64,000 nucleotides of DNA from Alentia gelatinosa (GCA_950022655.1 OX465590.1:36283218-36347217); one strand, 5' to 3'. Positions 51,467 to 63,173 are shown, counted from the stretch's first letter. A program made the numbers and translations. The notes: generated by a model not told the origin, from the letters alone.

Positions 51467-54271
51467 CTAACGTTTCACACCCAGACTTGGAATATTGATC
51501 TTGATATTCTTGCCTAATTTCTTCTGGGTTGGCATGGGTAATTTTGATGGCCCAGGCTGATTTAGCTCGGGAGTGTCTAACAGATTGTCTTCCTTTTCGA
51601 TTATTTTGCTTTTTTCAGCCAGTGCTGCCATTTTTGAACTGTTCGTCAAATCCCTGCATTTTGAAGTTCCTTGCATATGATATCTTTTTGGTGTTGTCGA
51701 AATGTGGGGTTCCGCTGTTGTTGGTTTGTTTTCTTCGCCTGTTGTTGCTATTGTTGTAACTGCTGCTGCTGTTGTTGTTGTAGATGTAGTCGGGTCACCG
51801 TCTTCGGTCAAGGCGTAGGCTCTATTATTGACGCGGTACAAGACCTTCTCATCGCGCTTAATGCGGTCGCCGTATCTTTGCATCTCCTTTTTCACGTACT
51901 CCCTACAAAAGAAGTCCCTCTGATTCGGCCCCATCGGTACATCGGAGCCTGAGTCGTCAGAAATCCAAAGCTGGCACTTTGGGTTCACGAACTGAATCAG
52001 AGCTGGATAATCGAGGTCAGAGTAGTTGGAGTAAGGATACCTGGCCCTTGACGAGCGACAGATTCGGAGTTTAGTGAAGGCCACGTACGCCATGGTGGGT
52101 TTACCGTGGTCGTCGCGTACTAAGGTCACCTCATCAGCTTCGGGTGCAAACACTTTCTTCAGTTCGCATGCGGTGACATTTTCTGGTATTTTGTTGATTA
52201 CCAAGTAATGATACTGTTTTCCTCGCACCCATTTACCCATACCCGCACCCGGCTGAGACGCCGTAGCCGTAGCTGTAGCTGTAGCCGTAGCCGTGGCCGT
52301 AGCCATAGCCGTGGCCGTGGCATGCTCGCTGGCCGTTTCCCCAGCCCCTGGAGGAGGCTCGGCAGATGGTTTACCTGTGGTGTCTGCTTTAGCCTCTGAT
52401 GCCTCCTGGGTTGTGACCTTGTCCGCACTCTGTCCTTCAGACGCTGCCCCTGCGTCGTTTGTGGATGCACTCCTCACACGCTTACCCGATTCTGAATACG
52501 AAAACGCCGCATGTCTTAGAAACCCCCTCCCTTTGGCGTCTAGAATATGGTCATTTCCACCCAAACTAGACTCGACTATTTGTAAGCCCTCGAGAATGAC
52601 TTGCGCTAGGGTTTGCAGGACGAGCCCTACATCGATGGGTCTGACGGTTTCGTTGGGCGGTCTGGCAGCTTTGCGGTCCTTGTCACTGGAGAAAGCCACG
52701 AAGGCGCCTTTGGTTGGCTTGTCGTTGTTCTTGGCCATTGTGATGCCGAGACAGGGTCCGCCGGCCCCGCCGAACAACGCCCACAATGCCGAGGCTGTGA
52801 TGCTTTCATCCAGAGACTCTTCTGGAATATGGAGGTAGAAGACCTGCTTCTTGCCGAGTGATGTGATGCTATAACGACCCTCACAGTCTGTGCCTGCAGA
52901 TTGCTCCTCAGCATCATCACCCCCCGTAGATGTATTCGTCAACAGTTCTTGATTGGAAAACACATGAAGTTTTTCTTCTCGAGACAACACGCGATCTTGG
53001 CCAGATATGGTTGATGTGGCGATGATGTACTCGTCACTGAGTTTGGAGAGGAATCCAAGCACGTCCCGCGCATAAAAACACTCCCAAAAGATACTGGCTT
53101 CCTTGGCTGCCTCACGATCTGCTAAACTGTAAAATCCGATATAATACATAGTCGTTTTAGGTTTATTTGGTAAATATGCTATTGTAACACCTGCTGATTT
53201 CCCACTGGCACCACCATACCATGACCACACTTCACTAGCTGTGGTTCCAAAGCACAAGTTGCGCATGCCAAGGTAGCACTGTTTTTTGGAGAGCATCCAC
53301 TCGGCATCTGATGCTGGAACTGGCTGACTTGTGGGCTGTTGTTGATTTGACGGAGATGTCTGTGTGGCGGGGGTCAGATCCGTCTCCCAACTAGACACAG
53401 AGCTGGTGGACGGTTGAGATCTGCTATAGTCATTTATGTGATAATTAAACTGGTTGTGTGAGACAAGTTCCACATGAATGTTTCGTCCATGCAGACTCCC
53501 TGTGCTTAGACACTCCGCACGCACCGCATCACCCAGACTGTCCAACTCGACGAAGGCCTCCACCGTGTCCTGATCACTATGTTTCAGGCTGATACCATTT
53601 GCTGGAATGGCAATTCCTCTGAAGAAATCCCTCAGATCCCTTGTTGTGACACTTGCAGGAATATTGCGCACCACTATATAACCATGTTCACTTACAGCCC
53701 TGTCCTGGTTGGACAACTGTTGGTACTGTGTACCTTGTGGGTAATCCAATTGTTGTACTGCTCTCTGGTGATGACCAGGGATGCCATCTCCATGGGAAAA
53801 GTCTTTGCTTAATCTCCCATCTATGCCATCACACCTCCTTTTGTATTCAATCTCAGCAGAATACCTTTCAAAACCATTACTGCTGTCTTTGCGCTTGGCC
53901 CATGCTGGAGGGATGTCACTTGGCGGAGGGGTCGACATCCAGGCTGGGTCTCTCGGAGGTTCAGAATAGCTCTGTGAAGCTACACCAGACCCATCCAAAT
54001 TCCTCTCGTGGTTGAGCTTGTCGAGCACCTTCTGTACATCATGTTCCTTGGCTAGGTACAGGGAGACTGGGTAGCCCAGCAGTTCTTGCCCGTCCAGGTC
54101 TAATGCCCTCAAAAGTGCATCTTCAGAAGAGAAGTTGATGAAGGCATCTCCCTGGGAGCCGCCCAGGATGTGCACGCCGCCATCAGGGACGGTGAAGCCA
54201 CGGAAGAAGCGCTGCACGTCACTGCGGTCTGCGGACGGAGGCAGGTTCTGAAGGTGCAGGACCAGGTCCAT
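51467..54271 (-). CDS. RBM12-like RNA-binding protein D (two RRMs, three RRM-like modules)
   Basis: A predicted 934-residue protein. Residues 1-85 form the RBM12-type RRM (VQRFFRGFTVPDGGVHI, then GDAFINFSSE). A second RRM lies at about 194-275 (YIVVRNIPASVTTRDL, then AFVELDSL). Three modules follow at about 328-450, 473-600 and 682-815. Each has an RRM-like start (such as CYLGMRNLCFGTTASEVW or FYLHIPEES) and a later helix with an SGQDRVLSREEK-type signature; the third is the most diverged. Between modules 2 and 3 is an Ala/Thr dipeptide run, and near the end a Thr/Ala-rich stretch. Unlike A to C it has no Arg/Ser tract. The ATG is 35 bases after an acceptor (ACATTTTCTTTATAG on the minus strand; exon from 54306). 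It is the only minus-strand member and may show the oldest layout. Nuclear RNA binding is inferred. Confidence 0.9.
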   Translation of the reverse strand: MDLVLHLQNLPPSADRSDVQRFFRGFTVPDGGVHILGGSQGDAFINFSSEDALLRALDLDGQELLGYPVSLYLAKEHDVQKVLDKLNHERNLDGSGVASQSYSEPPRDPAWMSTPPPSDIPPAWAKRKDSSNGFERYSAEIEYKRRCDGIDGRLSKDFSHGDGIPGHHQRAVQQLDYPQGTQYQQLSNQDRAVSEHGYIVVRNIPASVTTRDLRDFFRGIAIPANGISLKHSDQDTVEAFVELDSLGDAVRAECLSTGSLHGRNIHVELVSHNQFNYHINDYSRSQPSTSSVSSWETDLTPATQTSPSNQQQPTSQPVPASDAEWMLSKKQCYLGMRNLCFGTTASEVWSWYGGASGKSAGVTIAYLPNKPKTTMYYIGFYSLADREAAKEASIFWECFYARDVLGFLSKLSDEYIIATSTISGQDRVLSREEKLHVFSNQELLTNTSTGGDDAEEQSAGTDCEGRYSITSLGKKQVFYLHIPEESLDESITASALWALFGGAGGPCLGITMAKNNDKPTKGAFVAFSSDKDRKAARPPNETVRPIDVGLVLQTLAQVILEGLQIVESSLGGNDHILDAKGRGFLRHAAFSYSESGKRVRSASTNDAGAASEGQSADKVTTQEASEAKADTTGKPSAEPPPGAGETASEHATATAMATATATATATATATASQPGAGMGKWVRGKQYHYLVINKIPENVTACELKKVFAPEADEVTLVRDDHGKPTMAYVAFTKLRICRSSRARYPYSNYSDLDYPALIQFVNPKCQLWISDDSGSDVPMGPNQRDFFCREYVKKEMQRYGDRIKRDEKVLYRVNNRAYALTEDGDPTTSTTTTAAAVTTIATTGEENKPTTAEPHISTTPKRYHMQGTSKCRDLTNSSKMAALAEKSKIIEKEDNLLDTPELNQPGPSKLPMPTQKKLGKNIKINIPSLGVKR
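52255..52335 (-). repeat. Hexanucleotide coding repeat in gene D
   Basis: Alternating GCCGTA/GCTGTA/GCCGTG hexamers (plus strand) encode about a dozen Ala-Thr pairs. Imperfect, so moderately stable, but a likely length polymorphism. Confidence 0.85.
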
Positions 54272-54362
54272 CGTTGATTCCCCGTCAATCTCCTAGTCCT
54301 GATATTCTATAAAGAAAATGTTTGAAAAAAGGATCTCAGTACAGACCTGGAGAAAAAAAAAT

Positions 54363-54665
54363 ATATACACCTATGGCCATATGACCTACTTATACTGCCT
54401 GCTGCACACCATGACGTATTTATGGTCGTACGTCACAGTGTGACATACGGGCTATGACATCACGTGACTAGCCAAAATTTCGCCATTTTTGGGTGTATAA
54501 TAAAGAAAAGGCTGAGTGTATGAGTATGTCAAAATACTTGGTAAAATTATTGATCAAATACATCCCTCTGTCTTCAGCATTCGGATGTATCTGATCAATA
54601 ATTCTACCAAGTATTTTTGACCTAAAAAGACAGTGAGCAAGTTTCCGTATAATACTTGTGGACAA
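54363..54665. repeat. Dispersed hairpin repeat, reverse-orientation copy
   Basis: Contains GACATACGGGCTATGACATC, ACGTGACTAGCCAAAATTTC and then the stem-loop arms GTCAAAATACTTGGTA / ACCAAGTATTTTTGAC near 54527 and 54605. Same family as 47392-47690. It lies in the 5' intron or upstream region of gene D. Confidence 0.75.
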
Positions 54666-55756
54666 ACGGTAAAATGTGCCATGGTTAAAAAAGTTAGAAA
54701 TATGAAAGAGGGCCTCGCCACCTCTTAAAAATAAGGAATTATCAACACACTTTAACGTGGTAAACATAAACTTCAGCTCAACTCAATCTTTTTTAATGAT
54801 CTCAACGTAGAAAATGCTCTTTTTTCTCTTTAAAAAGGTAGATAATGCAGTGGTATATAAATGTTTTCAATACTGAGGACCTTCAAATGATCTAAAAAAA
54901 GAAGAAAGAACGTCAATACAATGTGATAAATACCAATGTCCATATCTACATAATATTGTCAAAATTTTGGTCCAATTTGGGAATCACAAAGTTCTTGGAA
55001 ATGGAAATCCATCTGAAACTTGGTGCTTACCTGCCACTGATTCAGATTCTTTACCGATGCAAAATTCGAAATTATTTCGATAAACAAACTTTTAATCGCT
55101 ATAGAACGGTAGTTGAGTATAAAACTGCTGTCCATTTCATAAGATGCATTTATGATTAATTCAAACTTTGGTATTTTGTTCATGACTTACATCTTCCATC
55201 TGTTTCTGTTTTTAATCCCTAACATCCAATTCTGCTATTCTCCCTCGCTCGAGGTGCGACTAGGGTTTTGACACCCCCAGAGTAGGGTGGGCCCTTACGT
55301 CTATATCATATATATGTATACTCTCCTCTCTTACGATGATATACATTTGTATTAGGAAAATAGACCAGGTGTTGCATCTGTGAATCAACACAATCTCACA
55401 GACTTGTCAAATACTTTCCCCGACGTCGTTAGGCGCTCATTTGTTGGTCCGTAAGTATTGATTCACAGATACAAACACCAAGTCTGTTTTCCTTTAATTA
55501 TACACCATGACACATTTTTAATTCATAATATTTTACGTTTAACTGCCGTTGGACGTTCTGATTCGGCACACAGAGCTGGTCCAGCCATCTCCCCAGTCCG
55601 CTATATCTAAAACATCTTGACAGATTACCTTGCATAGACATTATGAGCCTTGTATTTTCTTTCACCTGTTTGGAGACAGGGCTGTTTATTCTGTCTACTC
55701 TAATTCCAATTGACAGTCACAGAAATCAGCCAATCAGAAGTTTACTTCACTTGGAA
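54666..55756. other. Spacer with a hairpin element
   Basis: No gene is recognised. An inverted repeat (AGGAAAATAGACCAGG at 55354 against the inverse ending at 55493) bounds a 140-bp MITE-like hairpin. ATAT-rich sequence lies at 55298-55320. Confidence 0.45.
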
Positions 55757-56486
55757 GGAATGTCAGACAATTGACCTCAATCTCAACTGACCCACCTACT
55801 GAGACATCTGAAACAAGTTGAGGTCTAAGCCCCTTTATTGAGTAACACTATGCATCCATGTGTAGTATACGGACTGATTGTAAACAGTGAACTCAATAAA
55901 GAAAAGATACACACAAAAAAAAGTCTTGTTCCGCTGCCTGGGACATCTGACCCAATGTTCCGCTTGCGGCAAACTTCGTAATAAAAAAAAAGTAAAATAA
56001 CAAATAAGTTACCTTCGGAGATTCAAAATATAAACTTACAGACTGTTTTAGCTATCTATTAGTTGTTATTTGATGTTTTTACACTAATTATTCACAGGGC
56101 ACGGCAGTGTGGCTGCCCGTGTATAATTCAAACTTTGATAACTTTTGATCTGGATAAGATATTAAGACATTGCAATATAGGTATCATTGTATTCGGCCTT
56201 GAATGATAAATATATGTCCTTAAGGCTTAACTAATCCAACCCCATTGTGCCTTTATTATTTAGATCTAGACTAGAGGTTGTTATAGTTATTTGAATGTGT
56301 AACGGCGCTTCGATTATTCCTGACCAAGAAATGAAATTCGTTTTAACATGAACAAATTTAAAACTTATTATAGTTATTGGAACTGCCAGGCAGGACTCAA
56401 GGGTGAGGCAACTGACCCCCTCTTTTTCGCGTAGGTCATTTATCTCGGGTCAGCTGCTGAGATTTAGGTCAGTTTGTCACTGTCAG
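55757..56486. mobile_element. GACAACTGACC-family TIR element, copy 2 (old)
   Basis: The left end GTCAGACAATTGACCTC and the right end, inverted GTGACAAACTGACCTAAA, are diverged. The interior shares the CCGCTTGCGGCAAACTTCG, TAGCTATCTATTAGT and TATTCACAG landmarks with copy 1. Extra sequence is inserted in both halves. Confidence 0.65.
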
Positions 56487-56625
56487 TCTTTACCAGTACA
56501 CCATACAACACACTTAGTTAACTGTCCTGAAAAGGTCATGTGCAAGGGAGTCTATTACGCTAACTTTTGCATCCCTCGTTTACTTGGCTGCGTCATGCTA
56601 CTTGCACTACTAGTATGTTCACGGC

Positions 56626-57188
56626 GGGGGCGGGACAACTGACCAAAATCTCAACTGACACAAGACAAGTGACATACGCAAAAACAGTGTGTCAGTTGTC
56701 TCACTGGTCAGTTGTCTCACCCTTATGTCAGTCCTTTTATATGGCAAAATCTAAAGCAAACAAGCGTAATAAGACTATGAAACTTGGTGAATATGCATAT
56801 CATACACATAGAAATAATATCCTCAAATATCTTTTAATTTCATTATGTTTTTCTATCAGAAATATCCTATTTTGTCATCGAAAGTATCGAAGTTTGAATG
56901 ATACACGGGCGCCCGGGGCGGCCGTGTACACATCGGACACATCTTAGGTCATAACTCTGTGAATATTTAGTGTAGAAACACCAGATAACGACTAATAAAT
57001 AGCTGGATACATGTGTTAAACTGTAAATAAGTTTAGATTTTGATATACGAAACATAAAATGCGAATTTCTCGTTTTTAGTTACGGAGTGTCCCGCGAGCG
57101 CGACATTGTGTCAGTTGTCTCAGCCGGTGTGTCAGTTGTCCGACCTAGGAGTGTGTCAGTTGAGATTTCGGTCAGTTGTCTGACATTC
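56626..57188. mobile_element. GACAACTGACC-family TIR element, copy 3 (reverse orientation)
   Basis: Starts GGGGGCGGGACAACTGACC and ends TCGGTCAGTTGTCTGACAT. It is about 563 bp, close to copy 1 (552 bp) and in reverse orientation to it. CCGCGAGCGCGACATTG near the right end matches CAATGTCGCGCTCGCGG near the left end of copy 1. Confidence 0.8.
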
Positions 57189-58160
57189 TCTACGGCCATG
57201 TCTACTGCCACTGGTCTTATTAGATAAACAACCATCGGGATGGGGTGGGTTTGTTCGTCTGCCGTGTGTGCTTTCAGATTTGACATTAGACTTAGTGGTT
57301 ACATTAAGAAAACATGGTTAAACCTTTAGCATTTTCTTCTGTATAAGCTTTATGATACGCGAGCTATAGTAATGGATCAGCGAAATTATGATAACAAACC
57401 TGAAAAATGCATAACTTTTAACATTCAGAGAGTTGCGAACGACTCAGCACAGAGTAAATAGATACAGAGACCACACTTCCGTACTGCGCATATGTGAGCC
57501 TATCGCGACGCGGCGGCCATGTTTTTGGCGTGCCAGAACTCACACACGCTGAGTCTTTGTGGTGACAGCTGCAGAGATACTTTCTCAAAATTCTGGATAT
57601 CTCGGCCGTTTTTCGTTAGATTTTTATGAAATTTGGAACGAAGCAGACCCACACAGGTAGCTACATATTTGGGTGGTTATCTAGTTTTGTCATCTTATGA
57701 TTTTTGTGGTATTGGGGTTCGAACTTTTGAAGTGAGAAAGTCCCCTATTTTCGCTCATGTAAACATACTACCACCACAGAGTGCATGCACATAAGTACAT
57801 CTAGAATATGTAACATATCTCAGCCGTTTATGGGTAGATCTTTCCGAAATTTGGAATGAAGCAAACTAACATATTTATCTACCTATAGAGGGATTGCCAG
57901 TACTCGCGCATGCGCGGCCACTCGGGAGTTCCGGTCGGAGCGGTGTCTGCCGTGACATGTAAATAAACCATAGGAAGGCTTCACTTTCATTGCAGTTATT
58001 CGCTAAATTATCTCATATATGTTTCCCACATAACATATATATTTAATAGACTGATAACTGGCCTTCTCTTTTCATTTTTTTCATAAGTAAACACGTGTTT
58101 GTATGGCGTTTTGACAGATCTCCGATTTGACAAGTGGGACTACTGGCTGCTGATATGTAA
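57189..58160. other. Spacer with short direct repeats and a promoter-like patch
   Basis: A roughly 70-bp direct repeat (ATATCTCGGCCGTTTTTC at 57596 and ATATCTCAGCCGTTTATG at 57812, each followed by GAAATTTGGAAxGAAGCA) is present. GCGACGCGGCGGCCATG at 57506-57522 gives a YY1-like motif on the minus strand. A segment at 57440-57480 is the inverse of 63210-63245. Confidence 0.45.
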
Positions 58161-59669
58161 ACAAACCATGAAAAGGCTTTGAATTTTTCCCGAATTTATT
58201 TGGAAAAATCTTTCCTAATATCTCACATTCCTCTCCCTCATGGAGGTGTGGGGGGATGTTCTGATGTAGACCTCGGCATAAATGCCTCGGTCCGTACAAA
58301 CCGTAAATTACCATCTCGTTCTGTGACTTGTGCAAGCATGGTTGCACGTTATATATTTACTATGGCCACATACTTTATCGATTTATTCAATAAGAATTGT
58401 CTATTGTACAAGGCTATGCATTATCAGCACGTGCCATGTGAGGGCCGCTCTGTCGGCTTTATCATAATGTTTTTTGTACAATCATTCCCTCACCTATTTG
58501 TGGTGGAAAAGGCTACTAAAATCTTCGGTGAGTTTTGGATGCTCACACAATTTCTTTTTCTGTTGGGAAATTTTGGGAAGTATTGTATGCCTGGAAACAC
58601 TTCTTTCTGAAGCCTGAAGTTCTCATTTTTACATTTTTTTCGGAATGTTTAAGAATATTTTTCAATCTTTCTAGATATATCCTACCTTAAATTTTTCTGT
58701 GCTGATACTCCACGATACCTTTCATGGAAAGTTCAAACTTTAAACTCTCCTGACAAATTTAACTTATAATTTGTGTGCAACAACCATACAGATTTACTTC
58801 TTTTAGATAAACTACATCCATTCAAGGTTTTTAACTGTAACATGCATGTTATATTTGTGCCACCTTGCTATATTGACATAAGGGATGTCAGTTGGAGTCA
58901 TGATGAAAAAAGGAAATATTTTTGTGGAATTTTCTGTCTCATAGAGTCTGAGAAAAAATGGAAAACATGTAGTCTATATCATATAAACACTGTTTACAAT
59001 TCATATAATATGAATCAACAATTTCCTTTCGGTGGCACTTGTCGGTCTCCAGTGAGGCTCGATCTGTATCATCTTTGTTTTATACATGAAGAATTATTTT
59101 ATAAATTGATTATGATGTCACGTGACAAACCCAAATGGAGTGTGTCCCCTTGCTGACCTATCCTTATCCCATGGCTGGGGATACCTATCTGTCAATGGTT
59201 CTGATGACCCAGGCATAACTTATGAAATACTACATATGCTACTCTTTGTACAAATCTGAAATCCTAGGAAATTACAATTGATGAACTACAAATTCCATAT
59301 GATACCTATTTACACACTTTTACATTTCCTTCAACTTATTGATTTACCCTCAGTCCTAAGCTCTCTGATTTTGATGAAATCTAAACAAAATCCTTGTAGC
59401 TTGACTAAAATATTTCACAATAGCCTTTGTGGCTAATATCTTATTCATGTGGGTAAACCATGTGAATTATTCAGAAAAAGTGGGTATACTTCAAGGTTGT
59501 AACCACATATGAACTGATAAATACCCCTACATTCGCTCATGGTTTCACTTCTCTGCTGCATGTATCTAGAGAAAAACTCTATCTTTCACCTTACTGAATT
59601 AGAGAATAGATTAAATTGTAGGGTTGTTTTCTCTTTCTTGGGGTGGGGGGGGGGGGGACACTAATATAT
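58161..59669. other. Spacer, no gene recognised
   Basis: 58285-58360 repeats 23968-24020 (ACCGTAAATTACCATCTC, TTCTGTGACTTGTG). Frames at 58179-58610 and 58773-59156 are open but show no known domain, splice support or repeat partner. A G run is at 59641-59657. Confidence 0.4.
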
Positions 59670-60061
59670 TGTATTACGGAGTGACTAGGACACAGAAATA
59701 CAGTTCAGTTCTCTTTATTAGCTATGGACAAGTGTTACAGCAATGGCAAATTTAGGGGCTTTAGGCGGCACAAGCAACACGGTAAGTATCAGTTCACTAC
59801 AACAACAGCTGCCTCCGGGGGTCGGCTCTGACCTCCTTGCACCCGGCGAGCCCCTCGGGACTCTAGGTAGGTCACGACGGGAACCTTGCAGGTCTCACTC
59901 CCGGGCCACTCTTAGTGGTGGGCGGTTGCCCTGGTAGTCGCCGGAGGTGTTCCGAGCCCAGTCTCAAGCCAGACTGACTCTCGGAGGGTCCCCGGCTACT
60001 TTTATAGGAAGCCAGCAGGAGATCCAACTACTTCACTTCCAGGACCAGGGCGCCCCCTACA
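59670..60061 (-). mobile_element. Possible solo LTR
   Basis: TGTATTACGG...CCCCCTACA has TG/CA ends. On the minus strand a TATAAAA (near 60002) precedes an AATAAA (near 59728), as in an LTR. No target duplication is visible, so the limits are uncertain. It is clearly GC-richer than its flanks. Confidence 0.4.
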
Positions 60062-60130
60062 ATTTAGTACATGTGTATTTGAATTAGATTAAAAGAAATG
60101 TACATTTTCAGGAAACATAGTTTTATTTTA

Positions 60131-60237
60131 CAAGTTATAACTCCTGGCGGAACCACTGGCCATAATGTTCCCTTTCGCACCAGCAATATGAAGACCAGGC
60201 TAGGAATTGAACCTAGGTACCAGGAGCCATAACTGTC
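60131..60237 (-). repeat. 107-bp repeat with pol III B box, copy 1
   Basis: Identical to 61204-61310. On the minus strand it contains GGTTCAATTCC, a perfect B-box match, but no A box or cloverleaf, so a partial SINE is likelier than a tRNA gene. Confidence 0.8.
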
Positions 60238-60633
60238 ATAACTCTTTCTTATAGTAACAAAATTTACATTTAACTGGAGAACCATGTTAGAATAAAACCA
60301 ATCAGATTACCAGCATGTAAACACCTAATTTTCCCACATTCAGAAATTATTGAAATTATCAACAAAATTCTATATGAAATTCTAAAGTGACTCTATTTGC
60401 ATTGCATTCAGTATCCCATCCCATTCACAACACACAAATCATATGCTGAGCGTAATCACAGAAAACCGATGCAGAACAGAGTTGGGTCTGGGCCGAACTG
60501 TGGTGGGTACGGTTCAGGGAACTGTGTTAAGAGACTAAAAGAGGTGAAATTGAAAATTAGTCAGCAATTTCTCCATTTGGATTACATTAGTACACTGATA
60601 TCTTTTTAAATTAGATTTAACTATATATGGATG
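60238..60633. other. Spacer
   Basis: No feature recognised. A short region near 60402-60470 (CATTGCATTCAGT, CATTCACA) is loosely like 63131-63165. Confidence 0.35.
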
Positions 60634-61149
60634 TGTGGTGGTCGCCGCCTGTCTAGCAGAATAGTAGACCCCTTTCCGGAACGCTAGTTCCAGGCAGGAT
60701 CCCACGTAGGTCGGTTCGGTTTTCGGCAGGTTTGCACGAACCTAGTCACACACAACACAACTCACGAGTTTAATAAACAGGAATGTTTATTAACAACTGC
60801 TTCCCGGAAGGATCTGGAAGATCTTTCCCACAAGTACAGTACCCCAGCACGATGTGCCGGGTACCGCTGGAGAGGCTAATCTAAAAGACTCGCCTAACCA
60901 CCAGGAAGGTTACGAGAACCCGCCTGCCAAGTGAGGGCCCAATGGTCCGTTCCGAAGGAGAGACTCACAGGGACAGCCTGTCAACCTACTGTGAACGCTG
61001 AATATATATACCCAACGTTACGTAATCCCGGTCTCCCCCGCGCCACTCTCGTGTGCGGCGTTGCCCGGAACCACTGCACAGTAAGGATCGGCTCTCCACG
61101 CCACCTTCCGTAGAACGTTCGAACACTGCTGGATTCCCACCCCACTACA
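60634..61149 (-). mobile_element. Solo LTR of a retrotransposon
   Basis: 516 bp from TGTGGTGG to CCCACTACA with GATG on both sides (60630-60633 and 61150-61153). On the minus strand a TATATATA (near 61000) precedes an AATAAA (near 60790). No internal gag or pol is next to it. It is not related to the Gypsy-1 or Gypsy-2 LTRs by eye. Confidence 0.65.
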
Positions 61150-61203
61150 GATGTATAATTTTCAGAAAATATTCAGGCATATACAACAAATAATTATACT
61201 ATC

Positions 61204-61310
61204 CAAGTTATAACTCCTGGCGGAACCACTGGCCATAATGTTCCCTTTCGCACCAGCAATATGAAGACCAGGCTAGGAATTGAACCTAGGTACCAGGAGC
61301 CATAACTGTC
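61204..61310 (-). repeat. 107-bp repeat with pol III B box, copy 2
   Basis: Identical over 107 bases to 60131-60237, same orientation, with the solo LTR lying between the two copies. Confidence 0.8.
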
Positions 61311-63150
61311 GGTTTTTTGTAAAACAATTTTCCTTGAACCTATGTCATTTTCCTGCAAATTGGATATGATGATCTTAAGTCATTCAAACAAACAATTAAA
61401 ACATATCAGCACTATTACTACATGGCCTACTTACCTTTCCACTTATATACATGCAACTGTTTAGCACAGCTTAAGCCTGGACTGCAGGGCGTGACTGTCT
61501 CCTTTTGTTTTATGAACAAGGATTAAAAGTAGGCATGGCATTGCCATGATTTCGGTTTCAACAAGTAATGTATACATGTTTTAAGAAATAAAAGGGAGGG
61601 AGGGAGCAAGGGAGGGAGGTAGGTGGAAGCCTGTTGCAATATATAAAAATACACTACTGTCGCCGAGTGCGGACCACATCTGACCAGAGCAAGCCCCACC
61701 CGCTAGTAGGTATATATTGAACCGCAACGGGTGCCTATACAATATATAAAAATACACTACTGTCACTGGGTACGGACCTGGTATCGATGGTCTAATTATT
61801 CAGAATATATTACTGTAATGTATTATAATGTAAGCGGCAAAAAACGTTCCCCGTCTCCCCTAATATATTTCGGTCTTGACCTACAGGTCAAACCGAAATG
61901 CTTTAAAACCCCGCTAAAGGGGACAGTTTGGAAGGACATCATATCAAAAACACTGAAAATCGAAGTTTATGGTACCCGTTTGTACGGGACAGACAGAACA
62001 ATAGACTGCGCATTCCTGTGAGGGCCTGCGGTGGGTTTGGACGTTTTGCTGTGATATTCCCTGGGGGTCGTGGTGGACGTCACGTGGTACCAATTCACCT
62101 TTTGCAGATATTTAGAATTCATGTACCTGAGTAAAGGCTGTCAAGGATGATTATAATTTAATATTAAGAAATATTTTTGGGAATAGTGTGGTGATTTCCA
62201 TGGGGGGGAAGCAACATATATCTTGGGGGGGGGGGGCTTATTCAGTATTTTTGTGCTGCCAGATTGAATAGATTCATGGCCAAAAAGCAAAGGGTTATCA
62301 ATTTCCACCACTCCCCATAGGAATTAAGCCATGACACGTCCAAGTCCGATGCTATTTTAAATTCTGATGTGAGACAGCCGGCCCAGGCCTTGCCGGCAGT
62401 CCCACGCCAGAGTTTGCAGCCAGGCAGGGCCGCCCACTAGCACAGCAAATCGTCCGCGTGCTCAACGCAAAACATCCACCGCAAATCGTCCAATTGCCAC
62501 CGCGAAACGGTAGTCAACGCAAAACGTCTATGATTCTTTACAACCCTGTCGCCATGAGCCACCACAAACAGGCGCACAGGTGGGGTAGATTCAAACTGAC
62601 ATACAGTGGAAAACAGTCCAAATCATGCCTTGTTCTGTTAATCTAACTGCATTTCCGGGGCGTTTTTTCAAGTGATTTCGCCACTACTCTAGTGAATACA
62701 GTGATCTAGATCTAGATTTATCTACTCTAAAAAGTCTATCAGCTGAAACACTGACTTAACAAGTTGCACACACTCACACAGACAGCGAAAATCCTCAAAA
62801 AAACAACTCAAAGTCATTATAAAAAGACTACTTGTGTGTCCCCTGTATCAGTTCTTGACTATATAGTGAATGAAGCAGATATTTCAATAAAATCACCCAT
62901 CAAATTTCGAATGACTATGGGTGATAATAGGTGCAAACCAATTTGACAGCTGTTTCAGGCAGTGATTTGATGGTTTTGTGTCTCAAGTCGTATTTTAGTC
63001 TCCCGAGAGTGATTTCTATTTCTAAAGCCAGAATTACATTCTACAGACGTTCACCTCACTTGGAATAATCAAATAGTGTAAAAATCGAGGATGTTTTTAC
63101 CTGTTCTGTCTCAATCTAAATCTCCCGTTTTTGCATTGCGTTCAGTGCGC
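61311..63150. other. Spacer with short repeats
   Basis: A 25-bp perfect direct repeat (AATATATAAAAATACACTAC) lies at 61637-61661 and 61740-61764. GCAAATCGTC/GCAAAACGTC motifs recur at 62445-62530. A G run is at 62223-62236. No gene is recognised. Confidence 0.4.
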
Positions 63151-63173
63151 CACGCCATTCATAGCACTCGCGC

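Noticed and set aside
52293..52838. Plus-strand frame of 181 codons opposite gene D
   Set aside because: It lies opposite a well-supported coding region with RRM-like modules and shows no domain of its own.
58773..59156. 127-codon open frame in the right spacer
   Set aside because: No recognisable domain, no repeat partner, no splice or promoter support. AT-rich sequence gives such frames by chance.
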